Below, one piece after another: positions 1-8,812 of a DNA stretch of 46,330 nt. The notes under the pieces were generated by a model. It saw only the letters and a list, made by a program, of their open reading frames with translations. It had not been told where the DNA came from and searched no databases. This stretch comes from a bacterium (GTDB taxonomy: Bacteria > Acidobacteriota > Thermoanaerobaculia > Thermoanaerobaculales > Sulfomarinibacteraceae): assembly GCA_024229275.1 (NCBI GenBank), contig JAAESQ010000276.1:1-46330 (forward strand), in the 5' to 3' direction. Made by a program: the position numbers and the translations under genes. How positions within the stretch are numbered: the stretch's first letter is position 1; every line of letters begins with the position of its first letter.

Positions 1-175
1 GCTCAGGCTGATCGAGTCCGAGGTAGTAGAGAAACGTGCTGTCCTGTCGAAATGGGTAGCAGTTGTCAGCGAAGTTCATCGGACTTTCGTTGTTGCCGAG
101 CAGAAGTACGATGCCGCCTTCAAGCTGAGACTGCAGGGCTGCCCTTCTCGAAATGTAGGTTTCCTTGTCAAACAT
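1..175 (-). CDS. Xaa-Pro aminopeptidase (M24 family), N-terminal part only
   Basis: The minus strand is open from an ATG at 175 to the window edge, giving the first 58 residues. They read as the start of an aminopeptidase P N-terminal (AMP_N) domain. Recognisable blocks are the early RRAAL helix, a GGIVLLLGNNESP strand at about residues 21-33, and YPFRQDSTFLYYLGLD at about 41-56, which is highly typical of bacterial aminopeptidase P. The metal-binding catalytic domain lies outside the window. Family members cleave the N-terminal residue from peptides with proline at position two, using two manganese ions. An AAGGA ribosome binding site lies about nine bases upstream. No signal peptide is visible, so a cytoplasmic enzyme is likely. 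The gene is divergent from the proline racemase family gene at 467, which fits a proline or hydroxyproline theme, though that link is only inferred. Confidence 0.82.
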   Translation of the reverse strand, partial: MFDKETYISRRAALQSQLEGGIVLLLGNNESPMNFADNCYPFRQDSTFLYYLGLDQPE

Positions 176-466
176 GGATCAGATCCTTCCGTGCGCCGAA
201 GTCTGTGGACTATTTCATAGGCGCTGTCGGATTATCCATCGACCTGGCATTGGAGGGAAGAGGGAATGGTGGTTCTAGCCCGGAGTTTGTCAAAGTCTCG
301 TTCTCGGCATCATTGCCGGATCCCTCGAGCACCAACTAGCGGAAACGACAAATCGCATTGACATCCAACTCCGATGCCTCCTCTATCAGTTGATATCCCT
401 GGCCCATGGCAAAGCGTTTTGCCGTGGTACGTTTGTTTCTGGATTGGTAAAAAACGAGGTAAGAAC

Positions 467-1501
467 ATGCGCGCGAAGAAGGTCATTCATGTGGTGAGCT
501 GTCACGCTGCGGGGGAAGTCGGCGATGTAATCGTGGGCGGTGTGGCTTCACCCCCAGGGGAGACGATCTGGGAGCAGTCACGATGGATAGCGGAGAACGA
601 GGCCCTCCGTAACTTCGTCCTCAATGAACCCAGAGGCGGAGTCTTCCGACACGTGAATCTCCTTGTTCCGCCAAAGAATCCAAAAGCGCAGATGGGCTGG
701 ATCATCATGGAGCCTGCTCACACTCCTCCAATGTCAGGTTCCAACTCAATGTGCGTTTCCACTGTACTGCTCGAGACTGGGATTATCCCAATGCAAGAGC
801 CCGAGACCAAGATGATTCTCGAGCCACCAGGAGGGTTGATCGAAGTCACTGCCAGCTGCAAGAACGGCAAAGTCACCAAAGTGTCAGTCCGTAACGTCCC
901 GTCCTTCGTCGACACGTTGGATACGAGCATTGAGGTTAAGGGCGTCGGAACTCTGCAGGTAGACACTGCCTACGGTGGAGACAGCTTCGTCATTGTGGAC
1001 GCAAACCAACTCGGCTTCGAAATCACCCCAGATGAGGCGCAAGACCTCGTAGCGACCGGCCTCAAGATCACCGATGCAGCCAATGAACAAATCGGTTTCC
1101 ATCACCCTGAGAATCCGGAGTGGAATCACATCTCCTTCTGCCAGGTCGCCGGTCCGTTAGAGAACGAAAACGGAACGTGGGTAGGTCGAAACACCGTCGT
1201 TATTCAGCCCGGAAAGCTCGACCGATGTCCTACGGGCACAGGATGTTCTGCACGGATGGCGTTACTACATCACAAAGGCATGCTTGGCGTCGGTGAGCCC
1301 TATATCGCCGAGTCAGTAATTGGTTCGCGTTTTCACTGCCACATCGAATCAACGACCACGCTGGGAGAGAAGAGCGCGATCTATGCGATCATCTCCGGTC
1401 AGGCTTGGATCACCGGCACCCATCAGCACATGCTGGATCCAACGGATCCCTGGCCTGAAGGCTACAGAGTGGCCGACACGTGGCCAATCAAGGGAGTGTA
1501 A
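467..1501 (+). CDS. Proline racemase family enzyme (trans-3-hydroxyproline dehydratase-like active site)
   Basis: This 344-residue protein has the full length of the proline racemase family. The ATG at 467 is chosen over the upstream in-frame ATG at 374 because a GAGGT ribosome binding site lies six bases before it and homology starts there ([17 protein letters not shown]). The two catalytic positions are visible: Cys96 in [11 protein letters not shown] and Thr256 in DRCPTGTGC. True racemases and 4-hydroxyproline epimerases have Cys at both sites, whereas trans-3-hydroxy-L-proline dehydratases have Cys and Thr. The Cys/Thr pair therefore favours dehydration of trans-3-hydroxyproline to pyrroline-2-carboxylate. 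The usual CGH after the first catalytic Cys is replaced by CVS, which is unusual and leaves the exact substrate open. No signal peptide is seen. It converges on the methyltransferase gene with only 26 bases between the stops. Confidence 0.85.
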   Translation: MRAKKVIHVVSCHAAGEVGDVIVGGVASPPGETIWEQSRWIAENEALRNFVLNEPRGGVFRHVNLLVPPKNPKAQMGWIIMEPAHTPPMSGSNSMCVSTVLLETGIIPMQEPETKMILEPPGGLIEVTASCKNGKVTKVSVRNVPSFVDTLDTSIEVKGVGTLQVDTAYGGDSFVIVDANQLGFEITPDEAQDLVATGLKITDAANEQIGFHHPENPEWNHISFCQVAGPLENENGTWVGRNTVVIQPGKLDRCPTGTGCSARMALLHHKGMLGVGEPYIAESVIGSRFHCHIESTTTLGEKSAIYAIISGQAWITGTHQHMLDPTDPWPEGYRVADTWPIKGV

Positions 1502-1527
1502 AGGCCCGACAGACATCTGGGTGCAGG

Positions 1528-2136
1528 CTAGACGGGCGCTGTCAGCGTAAGGGTCACATACTCCTCAAGCCAACGCTCCCGGACTCCGAGACAGCCGAGA
1601 CCCGCGAACTTCTCCCGGACAAGAAATGCGTACTCCCACGCGACTCCGGACAGCAGGATGCGAGCACCAGGAGCTGCTGCCGTCACCATGGCATCGGCCA
1701 GGTCGAGGAGCACATCGCCGTGGAGATTCGCGAGAATCAGAGCGTACTGCGCCGGAGCGATGGCATCAAGCGGCCCCAGAACCACCACCATCCGGTCGGA
1801 AAGCTGGTTGAGACGAGCTGCGTGCAGTGTGGTAGCCGCAGCACGCGCATCGATGTCGATGCCGACGGCCCGACCAGCTCCGAGCAGAAGAGCTGCTAGA
1901 GCGAGCACTCCCGTCCCACATCCGATGTCCAATACTTCCATGCCGTCGAACGGTGCGAGTTGCTCGATCTCCTCGAGGCAGCTTGCAGTGGTCTCGTGCT
2001 CCCCCGAACCGAATGCTCCCCACGGGAGAATCAGTCTGACCGCATTCATGGGAGGCGGGGATGCGGCGTCTGGCAAATCGATGTACCACTTTTGCCCGAT
2101 GCGCAGAGGTTTCCTTCGGCCAAGCGATCCGCTCAT
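1528..2136 (-). CDS. PrmA-like SAM-dependent methyltransferase, catalytic domain only
   Basis: This is a 202-residue class I methyltransferase. FGSGEHETT (about residues 42-50) is the signature preceding the SAM site in ribosomal protein L11 methyltransferases. DIGCGTGVLALAA (about 70-82) is the glycine-rich SAM-binding loop, GIDIDARA gives the acidic ribose-binding strand, and ANLHGDVL (about 135-142) replaces the usual catalytic NPPY/ANI motif. PrmA is normally near 290 residues with an N-terminal domain that grips L11. That domain is absent here, so the substrate may be another protein or a small molecule. The ribosome binding site for the ATG at 2136 is weak and the start is not certain. 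The gene lies 66 bases after the end of the PD40 gene on the same strand. Confidence 0.8.
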   Translation of the reverse strand: MSGSLGRRKPLRIGQKWYIDLPDAASPPPMNAVRLILPWGAFGSGEHETTASCLEEIEQLAPFDGMEVLDIGCGTGVLALAALLLGAGRAVGIDIDARAAATTLHAARLNQLSDRMVVVLGPLDAIAPAQYALILANLHGDVLLDLADAMVTAAAPGARILLSGVAWEYAFLVREKFAGLGCLGVRERWLEEYVTLTLTAPV

Positions 2137-2202
2137 CGCGTCAGCATAGCCCCTGACAGGATTTGCGCAACCTTTGAATGGCGTCTCAGATCTAAGTTGG
2201 CG

Positions 2203-3114
2203 TCAGTTTGCTTCCCTTTGACTCAGTGCTGCAGCATTCATCCAATAGATATCGCCACTTCGGCTGAAGAAGAAGTACTGGCCGTCAGGTGAAACAACCG
2301 GACAATAGTCGGATTCAACCGAGTTGATCGGAGCTCCCAGGTTGCGAAGCTCGCCCCAGGTTCCGTCAGCCGCGCGATAGCTGATGTAAAGGTCGGCGCG
2401 ACCAAGACCGCCTTCTCGATTCGAGGTTACGATCATGTAGCTCTCATCGGGAGCCACGTAAATGTCACCCTCACTGTCCTCTGAGTTGATGGTCGATCCC
2501 AGATTCACAGGATTGTCATACCCACCGTCGATGGCCGTAGCCTTGTAGATGTCTCGACCACCCATGCCACCATCTCGCGTCGATGAAAAATAGAGATCGC
2601 CGTTAGCCACCGGCATCGGGTAAATCTCGTGACCATCACTATTGACGGGCGCACCGAGCATCGTTGGCGAGCCCCAATTCCCGCCTTTTTGATCGACCCG
2701 CCAGATGTTCACGGAGCCGGCGTTGAACTGGGGTACCGGCACGTTGGAGATGTACAGGAGTTCGCGGTTCCCGGCCGTGAACCACATGTCCACCTCGTCC
2801 CATTCGGTATTTGTGCGGGAAAAAGAAACCATCTCAGGATCGGTCCAACGTCCTTCATCCGTCAGTCTGCATTCAAAGATTTTGAGCGCCTCGCCCACTC
2901 GACGTGTAAAGAGAAACAATCTCCCGTCAGCAGAAAATGCGGAGTTGAGTTCATGCGAGTCAGGTAACGATACGGTGTCCGGGGCAAAAACAACCGGTTC
3001 CGCTCCCGGCAGGGATTGTCCCAAAAAGGAGGCCGTTGCGGGCTGTTCTGCTGCGCTCGGAGTCATCACAGAAAGGGCGATCACCAGCGTCAAAATAACT
3101 CGAAGATGCATCAT
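2203..3114 (-). CDS. Secreted PD40/TolB-like beta-propeller protein
   Basis: This 303-residue exported protein has a signal peptide (hydrophobic stretch at about residues 4-19, cleavage after SAA at about 22). The rest is made of WD40-like PD40 repeats: SADGRLFLFTRR, NGDLYFSSTRDGG, PDESYMIVTSNREGG, and SPDGQYFFFSRSGDIYW at the C-terminus. The mature start carries SFLGQSLPGAEPVVFAPDTV, a module shared with the products at 5074-6363 and 38821-39762, so the three are paralogues. PD40 domains form propellers in TolB and related periplasmic proteins and mostly bind proteins or glycans. No catalytic residues are apparent. Two adjacent ATG codons (3114 and 3111) can serve as start, with a GGAGG box about ten bases upstream. 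Function is unknown. Confidence 0.82.
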   Translation of the reverse strand: MMHLRVILTLVIALSVMTPSAAEQPATASFLGQSLPGAEPVVFAPDTVSLPDSHELNSAFSADGRLFLFTRRVGEALKIFECRLTDEGRWTDPEMVSFSRTNTEWDEVDMWFTAGNRELLYISNVPVPQFNAGSVNIWRVDQKGGNWGSPTMLGAPVNSDGHEIYPMPVANGDLYFSSTRDGGMGGRDIYKATAIDGGYDNPVNLGSTINSEDSEGDIYVAPDESYMIVTSNREGGLGRADLYISYRAADGTWGELRNLGAPINSVESDYCPVVSPDGQYFFFSRSGDIYWMNAAALSQREAN

Positions 3115-3352
3115 GCACCTACTTCCTCCCCTGCGAATCCAACAGGTATGTCAAGGGGCGCCAAGCATAGAGAAACCAGCGAGTTGTAGGTGTTAACTCT
3201 TGTGAAATCTCCAAAAACAAGCGTCGGCATCTTAGTGGTGCCACACATCCGGTGAGCAGGAACGCCCGCGGGTTTCTGAGTCAAGCAGCTCCATGATCCC
3301 CAAGGACCGCTAGGTCTCTAGCGCCACACTCAAGCTTGTCTTGACCCTCTTG

Positions 3353-4324
3353 CTAGCGTGTGACCGGTGCGCCACGGACGCCGACCGGGATCGTCCAGAT
3401 CCTGCCACCTCCACGAGCAGTGCACGTTGCGTAGATGGAGTAGTTGTTAAAGTCACCCTCGCCGAACACGAGGCTGGCTACGTGATCCATGCCCTCGGCG
3501 ATCAGGATGAGTTCACCCGTTCTGGGGTCGAATCGGCGGATGGAACCGCTGCCATTGTCGGCAATGTAGACTCGGCCGACTTCGTCCATGGCGAGGCCGT
3601 CAAGCATGCTGCCACCGGTTTCGACAACGAGTTCAGGCTGACCGGCCGGGAGCCCCTCTTCCATTGGTATCGCCCATAGATTGTCCTCTGTGGTGAATGG
3701 ATCACGACTCCCGAAGATCTGGGCCACATAGAGTACGGAACCATCGAGAGATGGAACCATACCATTGGGATAGTCAATGGCATCGCTCCACACAGTGACT
3801 GTTCCATCGGTACTGACCAAGTAGATCTTGTCTGTACCGTCGTCCGACACCAGGTAAGAACCGTCTTCGTGAACAACGATGAAGTTGGGATCGGCGATGC
3901 CGGTGGCAACAACTTTCTTCTCACCCTCCGGTGTGATCCGCCAGACAATGCCGTCGTCATTAGGTCCGTGACGAAAGACGTTGGTCGGGCCAAAATCAGC
4001 CGCAAGAATGTCGCGTTCGCCAATGCCGGCCTGCCCGAGGTGGGTATGGACGTCCGTGAGTTTGTTGGCTGTACCGTCGGGCTCGATCAGCCATACAGCT
4101 TGATCGGCGCCGATGAAGAGTTGCCCCTGTCCGTTGAACGTGAGGCCCTCGGCACCGTCGAACCGATCGATGAAGAGTTCGGGTTCGACTGGAAAGTTGA
4201 GCTCCGAAATGGAACTCGACGTCACGCAAGCGGATAGCGCCGCGACGATCGTAGCGAGGATCAATGCAGAAATGGACTTGCGCCTCAGGATTCGAGTCGG
4301 ATTCAAGACGAATGAGATTTCCAT
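3353..4324 (-). CDS. SMP-30/gluconolactonase-like beta-propeller lipoprotein
   Basis: This 323-residue protein has an N-terminal hydrophobic stretch ending in a lipobox (LSAC, Cys at about residue 33), so it is probably a lipoprotein. The body is a six-bladed NHL/SMP-30-type propeller: GAEGLTFNGQGQLFIG, SYLVSDDGTDKIYLV, YPNGMVPSLDGSVLYVA, LDGLAMDEVGRVYIADNGSG. The NGM and DGLAMDE blocks match the family pattern that places metal ligands in SMP-30 and gluconolactonase. Which sugar or lactone, if any, is hydrolysed cannot be read from sequence. The ATG at 4324 has a GGAGG ribosome binding site five bases upstream. The start lies directly against the truncated PLP-enzyme remnant at 4344, so this gene or its flank appears to mark a rearrangement junction. 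Confidence 0.8.
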   Translation of the reverse strand: MEISFVLNPTRILRRKSISALILATIVAALSACVTSSSISELNFPVEPELFIDRFDGAEGLTFNGQGQLFIGADQAVWLIEPDGTANKLTDVHTHLGQAGIGERDILAADFGPTNVFRHGPNDDGIVWRITPEGEKKVVATGIADPNFIVVHEDGSYLVSDDGTDKIYLVSTDGTVTVWSDAIDYPNGMVPSLDGSVLYVAQIFGSRDPFTTEDNLWAIPMEEGLPAGQPELVVETGGSMLDGLAMDEVGRVYIADNGSGSIRRFDPRTGELILIAEGMDHVASLVFGEGDFNNYSIYATCTARGGGRIWTIPVGVRGAPVTR

Positions 4325-4343
4325 CGAGTCCTCCGTCGCGTTC

Positions 4344-4766
4344 TACGACGCGGTTCGTCGGGAGTTGCATCGGCACTCGGCATCACCAGAGACACGGATC
4401 GTCGGTATCAGTGTCTCTGAGAATCAAAAGACGATGGCTGGGTACGTCCAAACCATCGCCCGGCAGACCCTGGATCTTCTCGAACTCGACCTCGACGTGA
4501 CGCCGAAAGGCATCATTGCCAAAGACGGATACGTTGGTCCCGGCTACGGAGTCTTGACGCCTGCGGTCAGCGAAACGTTGAGTCGTTTCGCCAAATCTGA
4601 AGGCATCCTTCTCGACCCTGTCTACACGGGGAAAGCCATGAACGGTCTCATTGAATTGTTGGAAAACGGTTTCTTCAGCCCAGACGAAACCGTTGTTTTT
4701 CTTCATACAGGAGGCCATCCCGCAAATTTTGTCTACAGCTCCGAGATTCTCGGCCAACTCGGATAG
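4344..4766 (+). pseudogene. 3' remnant of a D-cysteine desulfhydrase / ACC deaminase family gene
   Basis: The plus strand encodes about 140 residues matching only the C-terminal part of the PLP-dependent D-cysteine desulfhydrase/ACC deaminase family (normally about 330 residues). Diagnostic blocks are RIVGISVSE, DGYVGPGYGVLTP, EGILLDPVYTGKAMNGLIEL and ETVVFLHTGGHPANF. They end at a normal-looking stop. The upstream half, including the PLP lysine, is missing. The open frame continues leftward only as the antisense of the SMP-30 gene, with no family similarity. The frame itself is undamaged, which suggests a fairly recent 5' truncation. No ribosome binding site or start supports expression. The left boundary is approximate, because clear similarity begins near 4385. 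Confidence 0.78.
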
Positions 4767-5073
4767 AGAGCAAGGCGTTTCAGGCGCCCGAGTGTCCCGG
4801 ATGCAGCGAGTTCCTGCATTATCAGTTCGCGCATGGCCCTACACCAAGAAGATGTTTGACCTTCAGGTTTATGGTCCGTGATTACTCAGGTCGTCACTGA
4901 CTCGAACGGCCCTGACTTCCCGGGACCTCCATCGAGTACAACTTCCTCAACGTTCCAGAGTCTTTGTGTTTGGCACAGATCGCATCAATGCAAAAACTTG
5001 TAAATCCAAGGCATGCTGGGAGAACCGCCTGTCAGCATGATCGTAACTCAAGGAGGGCCAGGGGAGGCATACA
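4767..5073. other. Intergenic region, no gene seen
   Basis: This stretch separates the desulfhydrase remnant from the ankyrin-PD40 gene. No coding frame with recognisable similarity and no strong hairpin was found. The last 20 bases hold two purine-rich boxes, and the nearer one (GGGGAGG) serves the downstream TTG start. Confidence 0.5.
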
Positions 5074-6363
5074 TTGAATTTGGCTCACAAGCTTCACGCG
5101 TTTTTGCTCATATTCTCAGTGTCGATCTGTCTCTCGTGCGACCAGGGTCTCGCCGAATCTGAAAGAGGAACAGAGATCGAAAGCATGGATCGAATGAACC
5201 GGACTCCTCTTCATGCTGCTGCGGCCATTGGAGATGCTGATCTATTGGCCGACCTGTTAGAGCAAGGTGCCAACCCCGACACCAAGGACATCTACGGATC
5301 TACGCCCTTACATGAGGCTGCATTCCATGAACACACAGAGGCAGTGAATTTGCTCCTCGGCAACGATGCGGCGGTTGATTCCCTTCGCCCGGATGGCGCC
5401 ACCCCCCTTCACATAGCCCGGAATACCGGAAATCAGAAGATAGTCGACTTGCTGTTGTCACATGGGGCTCAGGATGAACCGTTCACTTTCCCGGAGATAA
5501 GAGGAGACTATTTGGGCCAAGAGAAGCCGGGCAACACCGGAGTCATCTTCGCTCCCGGGATCATTTCCAGAGCAGAGAGCCGTGATCTGATGGAGGGATT
5601 CTTTGACGACAAAAGCCTACTCATCACCTGGAGATATCCAAATGACTTCAAAGGAGACTGGACCCAAGAGCCTCTGATCCTCATGAGGAAGATCGACAAC
5701 AGGTGGACAGCTCCCTACCCGTCAGCGCTGATCGGCAAATCCTGGTTCTACAACCTTGAACGCGCTCCGATCGGAGAAAAGGTGGTCTTCGCCTGGACGA
5801 AGAACCTGGACGGCAGCGGCCCGGCACGAGAGCTCTACCTCTGGAGCAGCACGAGAACATCTGAGGGCTGGACCGACCCAATTCGTTTTCAAGCACCGAT
5901 CAATCAGGGATTCGACACTTGGCCATCATTGACTGCAGATGGATCTCTTTTCTTCTTCAGCAGACGCGATGGCGGAGCGGGCAGAGCCGACATCTATCTC
6001 TCCATACCCGACAACGGAGAATTCCGAACGGTAGAGAACCTCGGCGAGGCCATCAACACAGAGCACATAGAGGAAGATCCATATATAGCCCCAGATGGAA
6101 GCTATCTCATCTTTGACTCAGATAGGCCAGGCGGCTACGGAAAACATGATCTTTACATCACCTATCGCAAGCCCGATGGTGGCTGGACCGAGCCCGTCAA
6201 TCTGGGAGAATCGATTAATTCTGAATACTCTGAGAACAGGGCCTTTGTCTCGCCTGACGGCAAGTATCTCTTCTACACCAGTTCGCGAACAGGAAATCTC
6301 GACGCCTACTGGGTGGACGCAAGTTTCATCGCTGAGTTGAAGCCGGCCGACATCCCCAATTGA
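5074..6363 (+). CDS. Exported ankyrin-repeat / PD40 beta-propeller fusion protein
   Basis: This 429-residue protein starts at TTG 5074, six bases after a GGAGG box. Residues 1-21 form a signal peptide ending near Cys22 (LSCDQ), which could be lipidated although the lipobox is imperfect. Residues about 40-135 hold three ankyrin repeats: NRTPLHAAAAIGDADLLADL, GSTPLHEAAFHEHTEAVNLL and GATPLHIARNTGNQKIVDLL. A linker with YLGQEKPGNTGVIFAPGIIS follows, shared with two other PD40 proteins in this window. PD40 blades then run to the C-terminus (DGSLFFFSRRDGG, DGSYLIFDSDRPGG, DGKYLFYTSSRTGNLDAYW). Both domains are binding modules, so a surface or periplasmic adaptor role is likely. Partner and function are unknown. 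It converges with the gamma-glutamyltransferase gene. Confidence 0.85.
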   Translation: MNLAHKLHAFLLIFSVSICLSCDQGLAESERGTEIESMDRMNRTPLHAAAAIGDADLLADLLEQGANPDTKDIYGSTPLHEAAFHEHTEAVNLLLGNDAAVDSLRPDGATPLHIARNTGNQKIVDLLLSHGAQDEPFTFPEIRGDYLGQEKPGNTGVIFAPGIISRAESRDLMEGFFDDKSLLITWRYPNDFKGDWTQEPLILMRKIDNRWTAPYPSALIGKSWFYNLERAPIGEKVVFAWTKNLDGSGPARELYLWSSTRTSEGWTDPIRFQAPINQGFDTWPSLTADGSLFFFSRRDGGAGRADIYLSIPDNGEFRTVENLGEAINTEHIEEDPYIAPDGSYLIFDSDRPGGYGKHDLYITYRKPDGGWTEPVNLGESINSEYSENRAFVSPDGKYLFYTSSRTGNLDAYWVDASFIAELKPADIPN

Positions 6364-6443
6364 ATCCCATCAACACCGTTGAGGGGGCTGTAAGTTCAGG
6401 TTCGTAGGTCTTGATTGTTAGCTCAAAAGCTTCTTGTGCCCCT

Positions 6444-8354
6444 CTACCAGGCCACACCGTAGTCTTCACCGTAATCGCTGGCGCCACCCCACATCGTCTT
6501 GTTCTCGCGATCAAAGAAAATCGCGGTAATCGGGCTGTAGGTTCGTGCGACCGTCTCAACCGAGTAACCCATCCGATCAAGTTCAGCTCGTGCCCAGGCA
6601 GAGACCTCGGGCGTTAACTGCAATCGTCCGGGCTCGGCCTTGTGTGCACCGAACGAACTCTGCATCTGGTAACTGGTGATGTTGCGGGCTTCAGCCGCCT
6701 GCTGCACGTTCATTCCGAACTCGACCATATTGAGAAAGAACTGTAAGAGATTCTGCTCCTGGGTGTCGCCGCCCTGGACCGAAAAGGCGAGCATGGGCTG
6801 ACCGTCTTTGAGGGCGATGCTCGGTGTGAGAGTTGCTCGCGGACGTTGCCCTGGCTGCACCACGTTGAATGGGTTCATGGCCTCGTTCAGCACAAAGCTC
6901 TGCATGCGCTGACTCAACCCAATGCCGGTGCTGCCGGCGATGAATGCGGGTATCCAACCACCGCTTGGAGTGACCGACACGACCCAACCTTCAGCGTCTG
7001 CAGCCTGAATCGAGGTCGTCCCGGCAACGAACGACTCGTGGTCGGTCATCACGGCCGCCTGCTGAAACCCGTCGATGCCATCAGAATCCGCCGTTGGTGG
7101 AATCGGACTCCAGTTTTCCAGGAGTTGAAGGAATGGGTTCTCCTCGTCCTGAAATGGATACGGATCACCTGGGCGTGTATTCGGGTCGTTGCGTTCCATG
7201 TTGATCGTCTTGCGGCGCAGAGCGGCATACTCCTTGGAAAGCAGACCCGTAACGGGTTCTTGCGGTGGCATGTAGGGGTCGCCGTAATAAAAGTCCCTGT
7301 CAGCAAAGGCGAGATTCATAGCTTGGTACACCGTGTGGATATAGCGGGGGCTGTTGTATCCCATCGACTTGAGGTTGAAGCCTTCCAGGATATTGAGTGC
7401 CTGCAGCAGAGCCGGCCCCTGGACCCAAGTCGTCAGCTTGTAAACATCGATGTCCCTGTAGCTCGTCGTGACCGGATCCTCTACGTAGACCTCCCATTGA
7501 TCCAGGTCTTCCATGGTGAATAGGCCACCGTGTTCCTGTGAGCTGCGCACGATTTCCTGAGCAATGTCACCACGATAGAAACGCTCGTATGCCGCATAAA
7601 TTGCTTCTTTGCGGCTCTTGCCAGCTTTGAGTGCTGCAGCCTCGGCATCCACCAACTTCTGGAGTGTTGCAAGCAGATCAGGCTGGCGAAAGACCTCGCC
7701 GGCTACTGGTGCGGCCCGCTGCTCGGGTTGGTCTTCATCCAAGTGGGGCAGAAACACATTCTGCGAGTAGGACCATCGTGAAAGAACCTCGCGGCGTCGC
7801 TCGATATTGTCCGCCTGGACTTTCTCGATCGGATAGCCTTCGGCCATCTCCATCGCCGGCGCAAGCACCTGTTTGAGGTTTAGTCGGCCGTACTCGGCCA
7901 ACATAACCATGAGCCCGCCCGGAGTACCGGGCGTGACCGCTGCGAGCGGTCCGTATTCCGGCGGATAGACCATGCCTTGGTCTCTGAAGTACTCAGCAGT
8001 CGCTCCTGTGGGTGCAACACCGAGAGCATTGATTCCCTTCACCTCACCGGTATGAGGGTTGTATATGAGTGCTTGAGTCTCACCGCCCCAACCCAAGGTA
8101 TCCCACATCGTTGAGGTCGCCGCTAGCATGGCGCACGCCGCATCCACCGCGTTCCCTCCACGTGTGAAAGTCATAGCACCGGCCGTTGCTGCCAGTGGCT
8201 TCCCGGTCACAGCGACCCAGTGCGAACCATGCAATACCGGCTTCGCGGTCTTCTGCGCCAGCGCCGGCGCGGAGACGAGCAGCAAGCCGACTAGAAGGAC
8301 CAGAACGGCAGATATGGTGTTGTGAACATCTCCGGGGAATCGAAGGCGCAGCAT
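6444..8354 (-). CDS. Secreted gamma-glutamyltransferase family protein
   Basis: This 636-residue protein has a signal peptide ending at ALAQ (about residue 34). The Ntn-hydrolase GGT fold is clear: ATAGAMTFTRGGNAVDAA near the start, GPLAAVTPGTPGG (about 135-147), TTWVQGPALLQALNILEGF in the large subunit, and RPRATLTPSIALKDG near the end. Autoprocessing in GGT exposes a Thr nucleophile in a TTH motif. Here the site reads GTTSIQAAD with Thr446-Thr447-Ser448, so the processing Thr is kept but the following His is lost. GGTs transfer or hydrolyse the gamma-glutamyl group of glutathione and similar peptides, but the changed motif makes substrate and activity uncertain. The ATG at 8354 has an AAAGGAG box seven bases upstream. 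The downstream neighbour converges, so the gene is probably monocistronic. Confidence 0.83.
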   Translation of the reverse strand: MLRLRFPGDVHNTISAVLVLLVGLLLVSAPALAQKTAKPVLHGSHWVAVTGKPLAATAGAMTFTRGGNAVDAACAMLAATSTMWDTLGWGGETQALIYNPHTGEVKGINALGVAPTGATAEYFRDQGMVYPPEYGPLAAVTPGTPGGLMVMLAEYGRLNLKQVLAPAMEMAEGYPIEKVQADNIERRREVLSRWSYSQNVFLPHLDEDQPEQRAAPVAGEVFRQPDLLATLQKLVDAEAAALKAGKSRKEAIYAAYERFYRGDIAQEIVRSSQEHGGLFTMEDLDQWEVYVEDPVTTSYRDIDVYKLTTWVQGPALLQALNILEGFNLKSMGYNSPRYIHTVYQAMNLAFADRDFYYGDPYMPPQEPVTGLLSKEYAALRRKTINMERNDPNTRPGDPYPFQDEENPFLQLLENWSPIPPTADSDGIDGFQQAAVMTDHESFVAGTTSIQAADAEGWVVSVTPSGGWIPAFIAGSTGIGLSQRMQSFVLNEAMNPFNVVQPGQRPRATLTPSIALKDGQPMLAFSVQGGDTQEQNLLQFFLNMVEFGMNVQQAAEARNITSYQMQSSFGAHKAEPGRLQLTPEVSAWARAELDRMGYSVETVARTYSPITAIFFDRENKTMWGGASDYGEDYGVAW

Positions 8355-8554
8355 TACACACTCCTTTAAGCGATCTCATCTGCAGAAACAGGATATCGGT
8401 TCCGGCTCCGGATAGGTGTCAGAGGATGCAATTCAGCGAAAGATGACACCATCGTCTCCTGCAGAGATCCTCTATGCACATCATTGTCCCAAAACCACCG
8501 GAGCTACTGGTACACTCGGTTACGGCCGCTGATCTCTTTGGGGGGAGGGAGATG

Positions 8555-8812
8555 ATGGCACCACCATCAATAAAACGCGAAATATTCGTCACCACAATTG
8601 AGGAGGTTGTCTCGGACTATGTCGGTGAGCTGGTCGCGCACGCCGCAAGCACGGGTTCGATCCGGCGCCTTGGAATCACCAACGATCGACTCGCCGCAGA
8701 CGAAATAGAACAGGTGCTGGGCTCTGTGGAGACCAGCCTGAGGGTTTTGGCCGGAGACAGCGATGCCGCCGGAGCGATCGCCGAGGTCAAGAAACGGTTG
8801 GGCCTGTCATGA
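8555..8812 (+). CDS. Small protein of unknown function, coupled to a membrane protein
   Basis: This 85-residue protein has no recognised family. The frame opens at ATG 8474, but the ATG pair at 8552/8555 follows a very strong purine box (GGGGGGAGGGAG), so 8555 is preferred. The product is soluble and mostly helical by composition, with a segment IEEVVSDYVGELVAHAAST and a C-terminal AIAEVKKRLGLS. It has no signal or membrane segment. Its stop overlaps the start of the next gene in ATGA (8809-8812), implying translational coupling. That suggests it acts with, or controls, the membrane protein. Confidence 0.65.
   Translation: MAPPSIKREIFVTTIEEVVSDYVGELVAHAASTGSIRRLGITNDRLAADEIEQVLGSVETSLRVLAGDSDAAGAIAEVKKRLGLS

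Noticed and set aside
4970-4979. TTGGCACAGA, also at 32658-32667, as possible sigma-54 -24 boxes
   Set aside because: Neither copy has the required GC at the -12 position with correct spacing, and neither sits suitably before a gene.
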